Shown here piece by piece: positions 18,954 through 27,850 of a DNA stretch of 64,000 bases. Made by a program: the position numbers and the translations under genes. Position 1 is the first letter of the stretch; the number at the start of each line of letters is the position of its first letter. The stretch covers positions 1 through 64,000 of the forward strand of contig NZ_SLVM01000010.1 in assembly GCF_004339675.1 (NCBI RefSeq). Reading direction: 5' to 3'. The notes under the pieces are model-generated. The model searched no databases. It was not told where the DNA came from and saw only the letters and a list, made by a program, of their open reading frames with translations. This DNA is from Rhodovulum steppense. Lineage in GTDB: Bacteria > Pseudomonadota > Alphaproteobacteria > Rhodobacterales > Rhodobacteraceae.

Positions 18954-19669
18954 TGGACATGGAAGCCTTCTTCACGCTTTACGACGACTTGCCCCGCGGC
19001 GGGCCGAGCGACGGTGACAGCCTGGACTGGGCGCTGGCGCTGGCAGGCGTGCCCGCAGATGGCGCGATCTGCGATGCGGGCTGCGGGCCGGGGGCGGATA
19101 TCGCGGCGCTGCTGGCCCATGTGCCGCGCGGCCGGGTCGAGGCGGTCGAACTGCACCCCCATTATGCCGACCGCGCGGCGGCGCGTTTCGCGGACGAGCC
19201 GCGGGTCCGGGTGCGGCAGGGCGACATGGGCGCGCTGACCGGGCCCTTCGATCTGATCTGGTCGGCCGGCGCGCTCTATTTCCTCGGTGTGACCGAGGGG
19301 CTGAGCCGCTGGCGCGCCGCGCTGGCCCCGGGCGGCGCGGTGGCGTTTTCCGAAGCCTGCTGGTTCACCGCGACGCCCTCGGCCCGGGCGCGCGCCTTCT
19401 GGGATCGGGAATACCCCCAGATCACAGACGCGGCAGGCATTGCGGCGCAGGTCGAGGCGGCGGGATACACGGTCCTTGGTCAGCGCCCCCTGTCCGATGC
19501 GGCATGGGAGGGCTATTTCCAGCCGATGGAACGCCAGATCGCCACCCTCAGCCCCGGCGCGTCGGCCGCGCTTGCCGATGTGCTGGCGGCGGCCGAGGAT
19601 GAGATCGCCACCTGGCGCGCCTGCCGGGCCGAGTACGGTTATCTGCTGACCGTGGCCCGGCCGCGATGA
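18953..19669 (+). CDS. Class I SAM-dependent methyltransferase
   Basis: A 238-residue Rossmann methyltransferase. Motif I is CDAGCGPGADI, followed by VEAVELHP, RQGDMGAL and DLIWSAGALYFLG. The C-terminal half has FWDREYP and an EYGYLLTVAR ending as in trans-aconitate/small-molecule methyltransferase-like proteins. The substrate is unknown. It overlaps cimA by one base and the next gene by four, so the three form one operon. The ATG at 18953 is favoured over the in-frame GTG-like region inside cimA. Confidence 0.78.
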   Translation: MDMEAFFTLYDDLPRGGPSDGDSLDWALALAGVPADGAICDAGCGPGADIAALLAHVPRGRVEAVELHPHYADRAAARFADEPRVRVRQGDMGALTGPFDLIWSAGALYFLGVTEGLSRWRAALAPGGAVAFSEACWFTATPSARARAFWDREYPQITDAAGIAAQVEAAGYTVLGQRPLSDAAWEGYFQPMERQIATLSPGASAALADVLAAAEDEIATWRACRAEYGYLLTVARPR

Positions 19670-20433
19670 GCCTTGACGCCTGCGCCGAGATCGTCCGGCG
19701 GGGCGATCCCGACCGTTTCCTCGCAACGATGACGGCGCCGGTTGCGGCGCGCGAAAGGCTGCTGCCGCTTTACGCCTTCAATGTCGAGGTGGCGCGCGCG
19801 CCCTGGTTGACCCAGGAGCCGCTGATTGCCGAAATGCGCCTGCAATGGTGGCGCGACGTGCTGGACGAGATCGCGCGCGGCGGCCCGGTCCGTCGCCACG
19901 AGGTCGCGACACCGCTGGCGCAGGTGCTCGATCCCGAGGGCGCAATTCTGCTCGATACTCTCGTGGCCGCGCGCCGCTGGGATTGCACCCGCGCACCCTT
20001 TGCCGATCAGGCGGCGTTCGAGGCGCATATCGACGCAGGCTTCGGCACGCTGATGTGGGTCGCGGCGCGGGTTCTGGGCGCCGCAACGGGGGAGCGGGCG
20101 CTGCGCGATCTGGCCTTCGCCCAGGGCATCGCCAACTGGCTCGTTGCGGTGCCCGATCTCGAGGTGCGCGGCCGCCTGCCGCTGGTCGATGGCCGCCCCG
20201 AAGCCGTCTCAGCCCTGGCCCGCCAGGGCCTTGCCCGGCTTGCCGCCGTCCGCCGCCAGCGCGCCGCGATTCCCCCCGCCGCGACCCCCGCCGCGCTGAG
20301 CGCCTGGCGCGCGGGCGCGATCCTCAGCCGCGCCGCGGCCGAGCCTGCAAGGGTGGCCGAGGGCCGACTTGCGACCTCGGAATTCCACCGCCGCGCAGGG
20401 TTGCTTATCCGCAGCCTGACCGGACGCTGGTAG
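19666..20433 (+). CDS. Squalene/phytoene synthase-family protein (NDUFAF6-like)
   Basis: A 255-residue all-helical protein of the trans-isoprenyl diphosphate synthase head-to-head group. It retains LYAFNVEVARAPWLTQEP and a RLQWWRDVLDEI segment. It lacks the paired DxxxD metal-binding motifs of true phytoene synthase, so enzymatic activity is doubtful. This subgroup is related to NDUFAF6, a complex I assembly factor. It is the last gene of the cimA operon, with an ATGA overlap. It should not be read as evidence of carotenoid synthesis. Confidence 0.72.
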   Translation: MSLDACAEIVRRGDPDRFLATMTAPVAARERLLPLYAFNVEVARAPWLTQEPLIAEMRLQWWRDVLDEIARGGPVRRHEVATPLAQVLDPEGAILLDTLVAARRWDCTRAPFADQAAFEAHIDAGFGTLMWVAARVLGAATGERALRDLAFAQGIANWLVAVPDLEVRGRLPLVDGRPEAVSALARQGLARLAAVRRQRAAIPPAATPAALSAWRAGAILSRAAAEPARVAEGRLATSEFHRRAGLLIRSLTGRW

Positions 20434-20450
20434 CCCCGCATCCACGCCTG

Positions 20451-20502
20451 CCTCTTCTTCTTGGCCCAAATACCCAAAAGGCCGGGGGCGCAGCCCCCGG
20501 CC
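20451..20502 (+). repeat. Intergenic repeat with perfect hairpin
   Basis: CTTCTTCTTGGCCCAAATAC is followed by GGCCGGGGGC-GCA-GCCCCCGGCC, a perfect 10-base stem. It lies between the convergent isoprenoid-synthase-like and YceD genes, where it could serve as a two-way terminator. Confidence 0.75.
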
Positions 20503-20548
20503 CCGGTCGCCTCGCGCAAGCGAGGCGAAACCCGCAGGGCGGGTGCCG

Positions 20549-21100
20549 CTAGTCCGCCCCGTCCTTGTGCCCCTTCAGCCGGGCCAGCGCGGCAAAGGGC
20601 CTGGTGTCCTCGTCCCGCATCGCCGCCACCCCCGGCGGGCCAAAGCTGGCCTCGCCGCTCTCGGCCCCCTCGGCACGCGGATAAAGCGGCAGCGCCAGTG
20701 CCAGCGCCTCCTCGATCACCGCCAGCAGTTCCAGCCGGTCGGGCAGGGGCTCCTCGCTGTCATCCTCGGGCATCTCGATCTCGCTGCCCGGGGCCGGCGC
20801 CGCCATCCCGGCGCGGTAGAGGCGCAGCAGATCGGTCTCGATCCGCGTCGTCACCGGGGCCAGGGTGACCACGCAGGGCTGGACCACGGTCGCGCCCAGT
20901 CGCCCCGACAGCCGCCAGTCGCGCCGCCCCTCGGGTGCCAGTTCGCCCTCGAAGCGCAGCTTTCTCAGCCCCAGCAGTCCCAGCCGCGCGGCCATTGCCT
21001 CCTGCGCCGTGGCATCGGGCAGCACGCTTAGCGGCAGGGCGGCACGGCCGGACAGTGCGGCAAGCCGGATCGTCATCGGGATGGGCCCGGTATCGGTCAT
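20549..21100 (-). CDS. YceD-family protein (DUF177)
   Basis: A 183-residue protein of the YceD/DUF177 family. It has the DWRLSGRLGATVVQPCVVTL core with the conserved Cys, acidic EMPEDDSEEPLPD and the ALALALPLYPRA stretch. YceD proteins affect 23S rRNA accumulation and usually precede rpmF; rpmF is not adjacent here. The ATG at 21100 was chosen because the upstream in-frame sequence is the divergent promoter of bamE. It is head-to-head with bamE (82 bases between). Confidence 0.82.
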   Translation of the reverse strand: MTDTGPIPMTIRLAALSGRAALPLSVLPDATAQEAMAARLGLLGLRKLRFEGELAPEGRRDWRLSGRLGATVVQPCVVTLAPVTTRIETDLLRLYRAGMAAPAPGSEIEMPEDDSEEPLPDRLELLAVIEEALALALPLYPRAEGAESGEASFGPPGVAAMRDEDTRPFAALARLKGHKDGAD

Positions 21101-21182
21101 GGCGACGTTCCTTCCTTGAACCCGGGTGGCTCTCTGATGTAAGCGGATTAGGAGGCAAGAGCCCTTGTGACAAGAGGTTGGC

Positions 21183-21647
21183 ATGGCAAGGCCCCGGGCA
21201 GGTTCCGCCAGACTGGCGCTCGTCGTCGTTCTATGCGCGTCGATTGCGGGCTGTTCCCCGATCATGCGCAAGAACGGCTACGCCCCCTCCGAGGAGGATC
21301 TGTCCGCAATCGTGGTGGGCGTGGATACCCGCGACAGCGTGGCCGAACTGGTCGGCACCCCCTCGGTCAATGGCGTGATGCGCGACGAGGCGTGGTATTA
21401 CGTCGAGAACACCTGGAAGACGGTCGGCCCCCGCGCGCCCGAGAATATCGAGCGGCAGGTGGTAGCGATCTCCTTTGCCTCGAACGGCACGGTCGAGAAT
21501 GTCGAGCGCTTCGGTCTGGAACAGGGCCGGGTGATTGCGCTCAATCGGCGGGTGACCGAATCGAACGTCAAGGGCATCACCTTCCTCGGCCAGTTGTTCC
21601 GCAACCTGGGCAATTTCCGCGCCGAGGATGCTTTGGGGCCGCGCTAG
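21183..21647 (+). CDS. bamE: BamE (SmpA/OmlA) outer-membrane assembly lipoprotein
   Basis: A 154-residue lipoprotein. A signal peptide ends in the lipobox IAGC, giving a lipidated Cys near residue 24. It is followed by HGYxP-like KNGYAPSEEDL and a small alpha/beta SmpA domain with VGTPS and WYYVENTWK. BamE is an accessory part of the BAM complex that inserts beta-barrels; bamB is also in this window at 48849. In Rhodobacterales bamE and the yceD gene are commonly divergent neighbours, as seen here. Confidence 0.88.
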   Translation: MARPRAGSARLALVVVLCASIAGCSPIMRKNGYAPSEEDLSAIVVGVDTRDSVAELVGTPSVNGVMRDEAWYYVENTWKTVGPRAPENIERQVVAISFASNGTVENVERFGLEQGRVIALNRRVTESNVKGITFLGQLFRNLGNFRAEDALGPR

Positions 21648-21674
21648 CGGCCCGGCCCCCGAAGGCAGGGCAGT

Positions 21675-22070
21675 TCAGCCCCTTTCCTCGAAATCCAGCG
21701 CAACCCCGTTGATGCAATAGCGCAGCCCGGTGGGCGCGGGCCCGTCGGGAAAGACATGGCCCAGATGGGCGTCGCAGCGGGCACAATGCACCTCGGTCCG
21801 TTTCATGAAGAAGCTGCGATCGGTGGTTTCCCCCACCGCCTCCGGATCCGCGGGGCGGGTGAAACTCGGCCAGCCCGTTCCGCTGTCGAACTTGTCCCCG
21901 GCATCGAACAGGAGCGCGCCGCAGCAGATGCAGCGGAAACTGCCCGGTCGTTTCGGGAAATCGTCATGGGTAAAGGGCCGCTCGGTGCCGTGCTTGCGGG
22001 TGACCTTGTAGGCAAGGTCCGACAACTCGGCGCGCCACTCCGCATCTGTTCTGGTGATCTTCTGGGTCAT
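21675..22070 (-). CDS. msrB: Peptide-methionine (R)-S-oxide reductase
   Basis: A 131-residue MsrB that reduces the R-sulfoxide of methionine. Zinc is bound by CICCG and [12 protein letters not shown]. The catalytic Cys is in [11 protein letters not shown], with GTGWPSF upstream. All expected residues are present and no selenocysteine codon is involved. The ATG at 22070 (MTQKITRTD) was preferred over one 33 bases upstream. It is divergent from olsB. Confidence 0.93.
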   Translation of the reverse strand: MTQKITRTDAEWRAELSDLAYKVTRKHGTERPFTHDDFPKRPGSFRCICCGALLFDAGDKFDSGTGWPSFTRPADPEAVGETTDRSFFMKRTEVHCARCDAHLGHVFPDGPAPTGLRYCINGVALDFEERG

Positions 22071-22178
22071 CTTGCCTCGTGCGCCCTGTCCTTCAGTTGT
22101 CACAAATTCTGTGCTAACGCCGTCGTGATTATAGATAGTCGGGCGCGTCGCGTCCGCCAGTCCGCGGGAGCGGTCACG

Positions 22179-22925
22179 ATGCCGTCACTTCGCAAGGGTC
22201 GATATGCCGCCCGCCTCGCCCGGACCCCGGACGAAATCGAGGCCGCCCAGCGTCTGCGCTACCTGACCTTCCGCGCGACGCCCGACGTCCCCGAGGGGCT
22301 GGATGCCGATGCCTTCGACGCGCTCTGTCGTCATATGCTGGTCGAGGACGTGCGCAGCGGCACGCTGGTCTGCTGTTTCCGGCTCATGCCGCTCAAGGGC
22401 GGGGCCGAGATCGGGCAAAGCTATTCGGCGCAGTATTACGAGTTGTCGGCGCTGGCCGAGTTCGACGGGCCGATGGTCGAGATGGGGCGCTTCTGCATCC
22501 ATCCCGATTGGCGCGACCCGGACATCCTGCGCGTCGCATGGGGCGCGATGACGCGCTTTGTCGACGAAACCGGCGTCGAGATGCTGTTCGGCTGTTCGTC
22601 CTTCAAGGGCACCGAGGCCGAAACCTACATGGATGCCTTCGCCTTGCTCAAGGAGCGCCATCTTGCGCCCAAGCGCTGGCTACCGCGGGTCAAGGCGCCG
22701 AACGTGTTCCGGTTCGCGCAGATGCTGGGACTGGTGAAGCCGGACGCAAAACGCGCCATGCTGGGCATGCCGCCGCTTCTGCGCAGCTATCTGGTGATGG
22801 GCGGCTGGGTCAGCGATCATGCGGTGGTCGATCGCGACCTGAACACGCTGCATGTCTTTACCGGGCTCGAGATCCGCGCGATCCCGCCTGCCCGCAAGCG
22901 GCTGCTGCGCGCCACCGCGGGCTGA
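22179..22925 (+). CDS. olsB: L-ornithine N-alpha-acyltransferase (ornithine lipid synthesis)
   Basis: A 248-residue GNAT-fold acyltransferase. It shows [27 protein letters not shown]-like LVCCFRLM, a YELSAL...[11 protein letters not shown] block and [18 protein letters not shown]. OlsB adds a 3-hydroxyacyl group from ACP to ornithine to give lyso-ornithine lipid. The partner olsA is not adjacent. alaS follows in the same direction after 97 bases. A promoter probably lies in the AT-rich TTATAGATAG stretch near 22130. Confidence 0.85.
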   Translation: MPSLRKGRYAARLARTPDEIEAAQRLRYLTFRATPDVPEGLDADAFDALCRHMLVEDVRSGTLVCCFRLMPLKGGAEIGQSYSAQYYELSALAEFDGPMVEMGRFCIHPDWRDPDILRVAWGAMTRFVDETGVEMLFGCSSFKGTEAETYMDAFALLKERHLAPKRWLPRVKAPNVFRFAQMLGLVKPDAKRAMLGMPPLLRSYLVMGGWVSDHAVVDRDLNTLHVFTGLEIRAIPPARKRLLRATAG

Positions 22926-23022
22926 GGGGCAGGCGGGCGCAGCGCCGCCTTGGCCATGGACAGCCCCCGCGCGCGGCGATACATCGGATCGGAAATTCCG
23001 AAGACCCCGAGGCGCGACCGAC

Positions 23023-25677
23023 ATGCCCAGCCTGAACGACATCCGTTCGACCTTTCTGAGCTATTTCCAGAAGAACGGCCACGAGGTGGTCGACAGCTCG
23101 CCCCTTGTGCCGCGCAACGACCCCACGCTGATGTTCACCAACTCGGGGATGGTGCAGTTCAAGAACCTGTTCACCGGGGTCGAGAAGCGCGACTACACCC
23201 GTGCCACCACCTCGCAGAAATGCGTCCGCGCGGGCGGCAAGCACAACGATCTGGACAATGTCGGCTATACCGCCCGGCATCATACCTTCTTCGAGATGCT
23301 GGGGAATTTCAGCTTCGGCGACTATTTCAAGGAAAACGCGATCCCCTATGCCTGGGAGCTGCTGACCCGCGATTTCGACATTCCAAAGGATCGTCTGCTG
23401 GTCACCGTCTATCACACCGATGACGAGGCCGCCGCGATCTGGAAGAAGGTCGCGGGCCTGCCCGACGAGCGGATCATCCGCATCCCCACCAACGACAATT
23501 TCTGGATGATGGGCCCCACCGGCCCCTGCGGCCCTTGCACGGAGATCTTCTTCGACCATGGCCCCTCGATCTGGGGCGGCCCGCCGGGCAGCAAGGACGA
23601 GGATGGCGACCGCTTCATCGAGATCTGGAACCTCGTCTTCATGCAGAACGAGCAGTTCGAGGATGGCAGCATGCGCGCCCTCGACATGCAGTCGATCGAC
23701 ACCGGCATGGGGCTGGAGCGGATCGGCGCGCTGTTGCAGGGCAAGCACGACAATTACGACACCGACCTGATGCGCGCGCTGATCGAGGCATCGGCACATG
23801 CGACCTCGTCCGAGCCGGACGGGCCGGGCAATGTCCACCATCGGGTGATCGCGGACCACCTGCGCTCGACCTCCTTCCTGATCGCGGACGGGGTGATGCC
23901 CGGCAATGACGGGCGCGGCTATGTGCTGCGCCGGATCATGCGCCGCGCGATGCGGCACGCGCATCTGCTGGGCGCGCAGGATCCGGTGATGCACCGGCTG
24001 GTGGGGGCGCTGGTGACCCAGATGGGCGCGGCCTATCCCGAACTGCGCCGCGCGCAGGCGCTGATCGAGGAGACGCTGAAGCTGGAGGAAACCCGCTTCA
24101 AGCAGACGCTCGACCGCGGCCTTCGCCTGCTGGACGACGAACTTGGCCGCCTGCCCGAGGGCGCGGCACTGCCCGGCGAGGCGGCGTTCAGGCTTTATGA
24201 CACCTATGGCTTCCCGCTCGATCTGACGCAGGACGCGCTGCGCGAGATGGGGCGCGGGGTCGATGTGGCGGGCTTCGACGCGGCCATGGCCGAGCAGAAG
24301 GCCAAGGCGCGCGCCAGCTGGGCCGGTTCGGGCGAGGCGAAGGAGGCGACCATCTGGTACGAGATCGCCGAGCGCGTCGCCCCGACCGAATTCCTGGGCT
24401 ACGATACCGAGGTGGCCGAAGGGCAGGTGCTGGCGCTGGTCGTGGAGGGCGCCGAGGTGGCCTCGCTTTCCGAAGGCGCGACCGGCTGGATGGTGGTCAA
24501 CCAGACCCCGTTCTATGCCGAATCCGGCGGGCAGGTGGGCGATAGCGGCACATGGCTGAAACCCGATGCCTCGGGCGTGATCCATGACACCCAGAAGATG
24601 CCCGGCGGGCTGTTCGCCCACAAGGTGACGCCCGCCAAGGGGGGGCTGTCGGTCGGCGACCCGCTGGAACTGCGCGTCGATCACGCCCGCCGTTCGGCGA
24701 TCCGGGCCAATCACTCGGCCACGCACCTGCTGCACGAGGCGCTGCGCCAGACGCTTGGCGAGCATGTCGCGCAAAAGGGCTCGCTGAACGCGCCCGACCG
24801 GCTGCGCTTCGACTTCTCGCATTCCAAGGCCATGAGCCGCGAGGAACTGGCCGCCGTCGAGAGCGAGGTCAACGCCTTCATCCGCCAGAATTCGCCGGTC
24901 GAAACCCGCATCATGACACCGGACGACGCCCGCGCCATCGGCGCGCAGGCGCTGTTCGGCGAGAAATACGGCGACGAGGTGCGCGTGGTCTCGATGGGCC
25001 GCGCGCCCACCGGCAAGGGGCAGGACGGCAACACCTGGTCGCTGGAGCTGTGCGGCGGCACCCATGTCGAACGCACCGGCGATATCGGGCTGTGCGTGGT
25101 GCTGGGCGACAGCGCCTCCTCGGCCGGTGTGCGCCGGATCGAGGCGCTGACCGGGCAGGGCGCGCTCGAGCATCTGATCGCCCAGCAGGCCCGCCTGTCC
25201 GAGGTGGCCGAGATCCTGCGCGCCCAGCCCGCCGAACTGGCCGCCCGCGTCAAGGCGCTGGTGGACGAGCGCCGCGCGCTGGAAAACGAGGTGGCGACCC
25301 TGCGTCGTGAACTGGCGCTGGCCGGTCCCGCTGCGGCGCCCGAGGCGCGTCAGGTGGGCGGCGTGCCCTTCCTCGCCCAGGTGCTGACGGGTGTCTCGGG
25401 CAAGGACCTGCCGCCGCTGATCGACGAGCACAAGGCCCGGCTCGGCTCGGGCGCGATCCTCCTGATCGCCGAGGCGGAGGGCAAGGCGGCGGTCGCCGCG
25501 GGCGTGACGGGCGACCTGACCGCGCGCGTCTCGGCCGTCGATCTGGTCAAGGCGGCGGTTGCCGAACTGGGCGGCAAGGGCGGCGGCGGGCGGCCCGACA
25601 TGGCCCAGGGCGGCGCGCGCGACATCGCCAATGCCGAGGCCGCGATCCGCGCCGCCGAAACCCTGCTGGAGGGCTGA
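23023..25677 (+). CDS. alaS: Alanyl-tRNA synthetase
   Basis: An 884-residue class II synthetase of normal length. The catalytic core begins [16 protein letters not shown], with [10 protein letters not shown] and [20 protein letters not shown]. The editing domain has the zinc motif [11 protein letters not shown] and [14 protein letters not shown] helical linker and the glycine-rich C-terminal domain ([15 protein letters not shown]) follow. The ATG at 23023 gives MPSLNDIR, the usual start. The small DUF1330 gene follows after three bases and is likely co-transcribed. Confidence 0.97.
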   Translation: MPSLNDIRSTFLSYFQKNGHEVVDSSPLVPRNDPTLMFTNSGMVQFKNLFTGVEKRDYTRATTSQKCVRAGGKHNDLDNVGYTARHHTFFEMLGNFSFGDYFKENAIPYAWELLTRDFDIPKDRLLVTVYHTDDEAAAIWKKVAGLPDERIIRIPTNDNFWMMGPTGPCGPCTEIFFDHGPSIWGGPPGSKDEDGDRFIEIWNLVFMQNEQFEDGSMRALDMQSIDTGMGLERIGALLQGKHDNYDTDLMRALIEASAHATSSEPDGPGNVHHRVIADHLRSTSFLIADGVMPGNDGRGYVLRRIMRRAMRHAHLLGAQDPVMHRLVGALVTQMGAAYPELRRAQALIEETLKLEETRFKQTLDRGLRLLDDELGRLPEGAALPGEAAFRLYDTYGFPLDLTQDALREMGRGVDVAGFDAAMAEQKAKARASWAGSGEAKEATIWYEIAERVAPTEFLGYDTEVAEGQVLALVVEGAEVASLSEGATGWMVVNQTPFYAESGGQVGDSGTWLKPDASGVIHDTQKMPGGLFAHKVTPAKGGLSVGDPLELRVDHARRSAIRANHSATHLLHEALRQTLGEHVAQKGSLNAPDRLRFDFSHSKAMSREELAAVESEVNAFIRQNSPVETRIMTPDDARAIGAQALFGEKYGDEVRVVSMGRAPTGKGQDGNTWSLELCGGTHVERTGDIGLCVVLGDSASSAGVRRIEALTGQGALEHLIAQQARLSEVAEILRAQPAELAARVKALVDERRALENEVATLRRELALAGPAAAPEARQVGGVPFLAQVLTGVSGKDLPPLIDEHKARLGSGAILLIAEAEGKAAVAAGVTGDLTARVSAVDLVKAAVAELGGKGGGGRPDMAQGGARDIANAEAAIRAAETLLEG

Positions 25678-25680
25678 GGG

Positions 25681-25965
25681 ATGCCTGCGCTCTGGATCGC
25701 CAATGTCCGCGTCACCGACGAAGCCGCCTACGAACGGTACGCCGCCCTCGCGACCGAGGCCATCGCCGAACATGGCGGGGTATTCCTGGCGCGCGGCGGC
25801 CGCTACGTCCAGCTCGAGGGCCGGGACCGTCCGCGCAATGTCGTGGCGCGCTTTCCCAGCCTCGAAGCGGCAGAAGCCTGCTACAACTCCCCGAAATACC
25901 AGCAGGCGCTGGACCACGCCCGCGGCGCCTCGGAGCGTGATCTGGTGATCGTCGAGGAAGTCTGA
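25681..25965 (+). CDS. DUF1330 dimeric alpha-beta barrel protein
   Basis: A 94-residue protein with the DUF1330 pattern: WIANVRVTDEAAYERYAALA, GGVFLARGG, RNVVARFPSLEAAEACYNSPKYQ and a final R..DLVIVE. The fold is a small ferredoxin-like dimeric barrel; its biochemical role is unknown. It starts three bases after alaS, so the two form one transcription unit. Confidence 0.85.
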   Translation: MPALWIANVRVTDEAAYERYAALATEAIAEHGGVFLARGGRYVQLEGRDRPRNVVARFPSLEAAEACYNSPKYQQALDHARGASERDLVIVEEV

Positions 25966-25969
25966 CCCC

Positions 25970-26598
25970 TCACCGGGAGGGCAGCGACAGATCGACCCGG
26001 CCCGCTACGATCTCGGCGACGAAATCGCAGCCATTGCCCGGGCTGTCGAAATGCCGCCAGACCCGCGCGGCATAGTCCGCCGAGATGCGGGCCGACCGCG
26101 GCCAGCAGCGTCTCGGGGTGGATGGGATCAAGGCTTTGCAACTGCATGGCATGGGCGATGTATTCGTCATTGGCGAAGGACTGCGTGCCGGGCGTTCCGA
26201 CCGCGTCGTAAAGAGCATGCGTCAGTTCATGCACGATCAGGCTGTCGAACCGGGTGGCCGCCGGGATGGTCCGAAACGGCCCGTCCAGCCCGAGGCCCGG
26301 ATCGGCGAGGTTCCCGGGCTCCATCAGCTCGGATCCGGTCCTGCCCGCAATGATACCTGCCCGGGCAGGGCAGACCGACGAACAGGATTTCGGCGCCGAT
26401 CGCGATGTGAACGGGCCTGTCCAGCGGCAGGTGACAGGCGGCAAGCACCGGCAGGGCGGCCATCGCTACGTCGCAGACATGCTCCGCCAGTTCCGGGTCC
26501 GTGGCATCGACGCTCAGAAGGAGGATATCACAGGCCAGGATATCGGCCGCCGCCAGCGCCGGAACCAGGAGCAGGCAAGCCGGTAACGCCCCGAGCAT
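25970..26598 (-). pseudogene. Frameshifted DUF6639-like secreted protein gene
   Basis: Three minus-strand frames join into one protein. The first (from ATG at 26598) has a signal peptide and ...LPLDRPVHIAIG..YHCGQDRI. The second continues ELMEPGNLADPGLGLDGPF and a metallopeptidase-like VHELTHALYDAV. The third ends DYAARVWRHFDSPGNGCDFV. The joins fall near 26331 and 26080, and each is explained by one extra base. The family assignment (secreted Rhodobacterales protein with an HELTH motif) is from memory. Two independent shifts favour decay, though sequencing error cannot be excluded. Confidence 0.65.
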
Positions 26599-26933
26599 TT
26601 GCCATTTCCAAGGATCTTCCCCGGAAAGGCTAGCATGACCGGCCCACCCCGTCGAAGGGTTTTGCCCCGCCCCTGGTCTTCTTCCTGGTCCAAATACCCA
26701 CGAGCCGAAGGCGCCCGGCCCTGGAAGGGGTTGGCCTTCAGCCCGCCGAGCGGGACTGGCGCTTGCATTCATACGGATCGAGAGCCCATCGAACGGCGAG
26801 CAGGTGGGCGTCGTGAGCCGCCCCGGCTTTGCCATAGCGCGAAACGCTCGAAGGATAAGCCCCATGACAGGGCAGGGAGCCATGCCCGCCTGGACGACCG
26901 AACCACGCGAACGCGGCGGTCTGCTGTTTAGAC
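26599..26933. other. Gap with one intergenic repeat copy; no intact gene
   Basis: Between the broken DUF6639-like gene and the IS3 remnant. It contains a plus-strand core of the intergenic repeat (26675-26699, TCTTCTTCCTGGTCCAAATA). Beyond that, 26740-26930 has an open minus-strand frame that I do not recognise, and its codon use is not convincing. It is probably debris from past insertions. Confidence 0.5.
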
Positions 26934-27501
26934 AGAACCGCACCGGTTGCGCCGAAGCCTGGCTGTCCGTCCGACGGCCTGCGTGTCCGGTGCCGACAGG
27001 CTCAGCGTAATGCCAGCCGGACGAAGGCCGAGAAGGACCGTATGAGGCAACAGGAGCGCGAGGTCCGGGAATTGCGCACCGCCAAACGGGATCCTGAAGA
27101 AGGGTGAGCCGATGGATCGCCAACGGTCCGAGAGACATTGCGAAGGCATGTTCCGTATCATCTTCGCGCGCCTTTCCCCGGTGCAATCAGCGGCCAGAAC
27201 TGCCGCCGACCCACGCGCCACGCCCGGCCTTTCGGGCGAACAGATCGGCGCGCGTCCGGAACTTGTCGAATATCTGTGTCTTCGTCCGATCCCAACCTCC
27301 GTATACTTGCTGTTGCGACGACCAGTTGAGGCTGGCCAGAATCTGTCAATCCGATACACCGGGCTTTCTGCCGAGGCCGGTGTTGACACGTCGGTCGGAA
27401 TTGTCGGAGATTCCCGTGAGAACGCCCTCGCCGAAAGCATCATCGGCCAGGCAAAGGCCGAGATGATTCAGTTTCTCGGGTCCCGGAAGTCCGTCGGCTA
27501 G
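26934..27501 (+). mobile_element. Degenerate, internally deleted IS3-family element
   Basis: The left end (26934-26961) matches the inverted repeat at 68-95 at 22 of 28 positions. An OrfA relic at about 27027-27107 reads EREVRELRTA, then shifts frame into a NGILKKG relic of the usual NEILKKA. An OrfB relic at about 27342-27501 reads AEAGVDTSVGIVGDSRENAL and AESIIGQAKAEMIQ, the region around the last catalytic Glu of the DDE domain, ending in a premature stop. Only about 570 bases remain of an element normally about 1.2 kb or more. I found no right end. It cannot transpose. Confidence 0.75.
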
Positions 27502-27850
27502 GCCGAATAAGGAACCGGAAAAAGGGTCTGTGGTAGTGACGGCACGCGCGGGACGGTGTTCGGTCCGAACGGCTGCCCCTCGCGAAAAGGTCCACCGGGC
27601 AGGCCGGTCCCGATCCCGGGGGGCGGAGGTCCGGGTCCGCTCATGCGTCCGGGTCATTCTGCCAAGGTCACGAGATGAATCCTCCACGACGCCTCCACGG
27701 CTATGGAACCGCGGGCCAATCCGGTCCCGAACCGTTTTCGCGAGCAAGGAACGCCTCCCGCCCTCCGTTGGCGGCTTGCGCCGCCGCCTGCGGTTGGGCC
27801 CGGCGCCGCGCCAGAGGCGCGGCGCGCTCGCGCCCGGTCCGGGTGGCGCG
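27502..27850. other. Gap between IS remnant and dipeptidase gene; nothing recognised
   Basis: About 350 bases with no convincing coding frame and no RNA gene that I can see. A GCGCCGCGCC..GGCGCGGCGC inverted repeat near 27810 could act as a terminator for the convergent dipeptidase gene. Confidence 0.45.

Noticed and set aside
19666-20433. Carotenoid gene crtB as evidence of phototrophy
   Set aside because: The protein lacks the paired DxxxD motifs and belongs to the NDUFAF6-like group.
22858-25917. A 1019-codon open frame opposite alaS
   Set aside because: Antisense shadow with no family resemblance; alaS is intact on the other strand.
27112-27501. An intact 129-residue gene
   Set aside because: Only its last third is IS3 transposase-like; the rest is deleted or shifted, so it is a relic.
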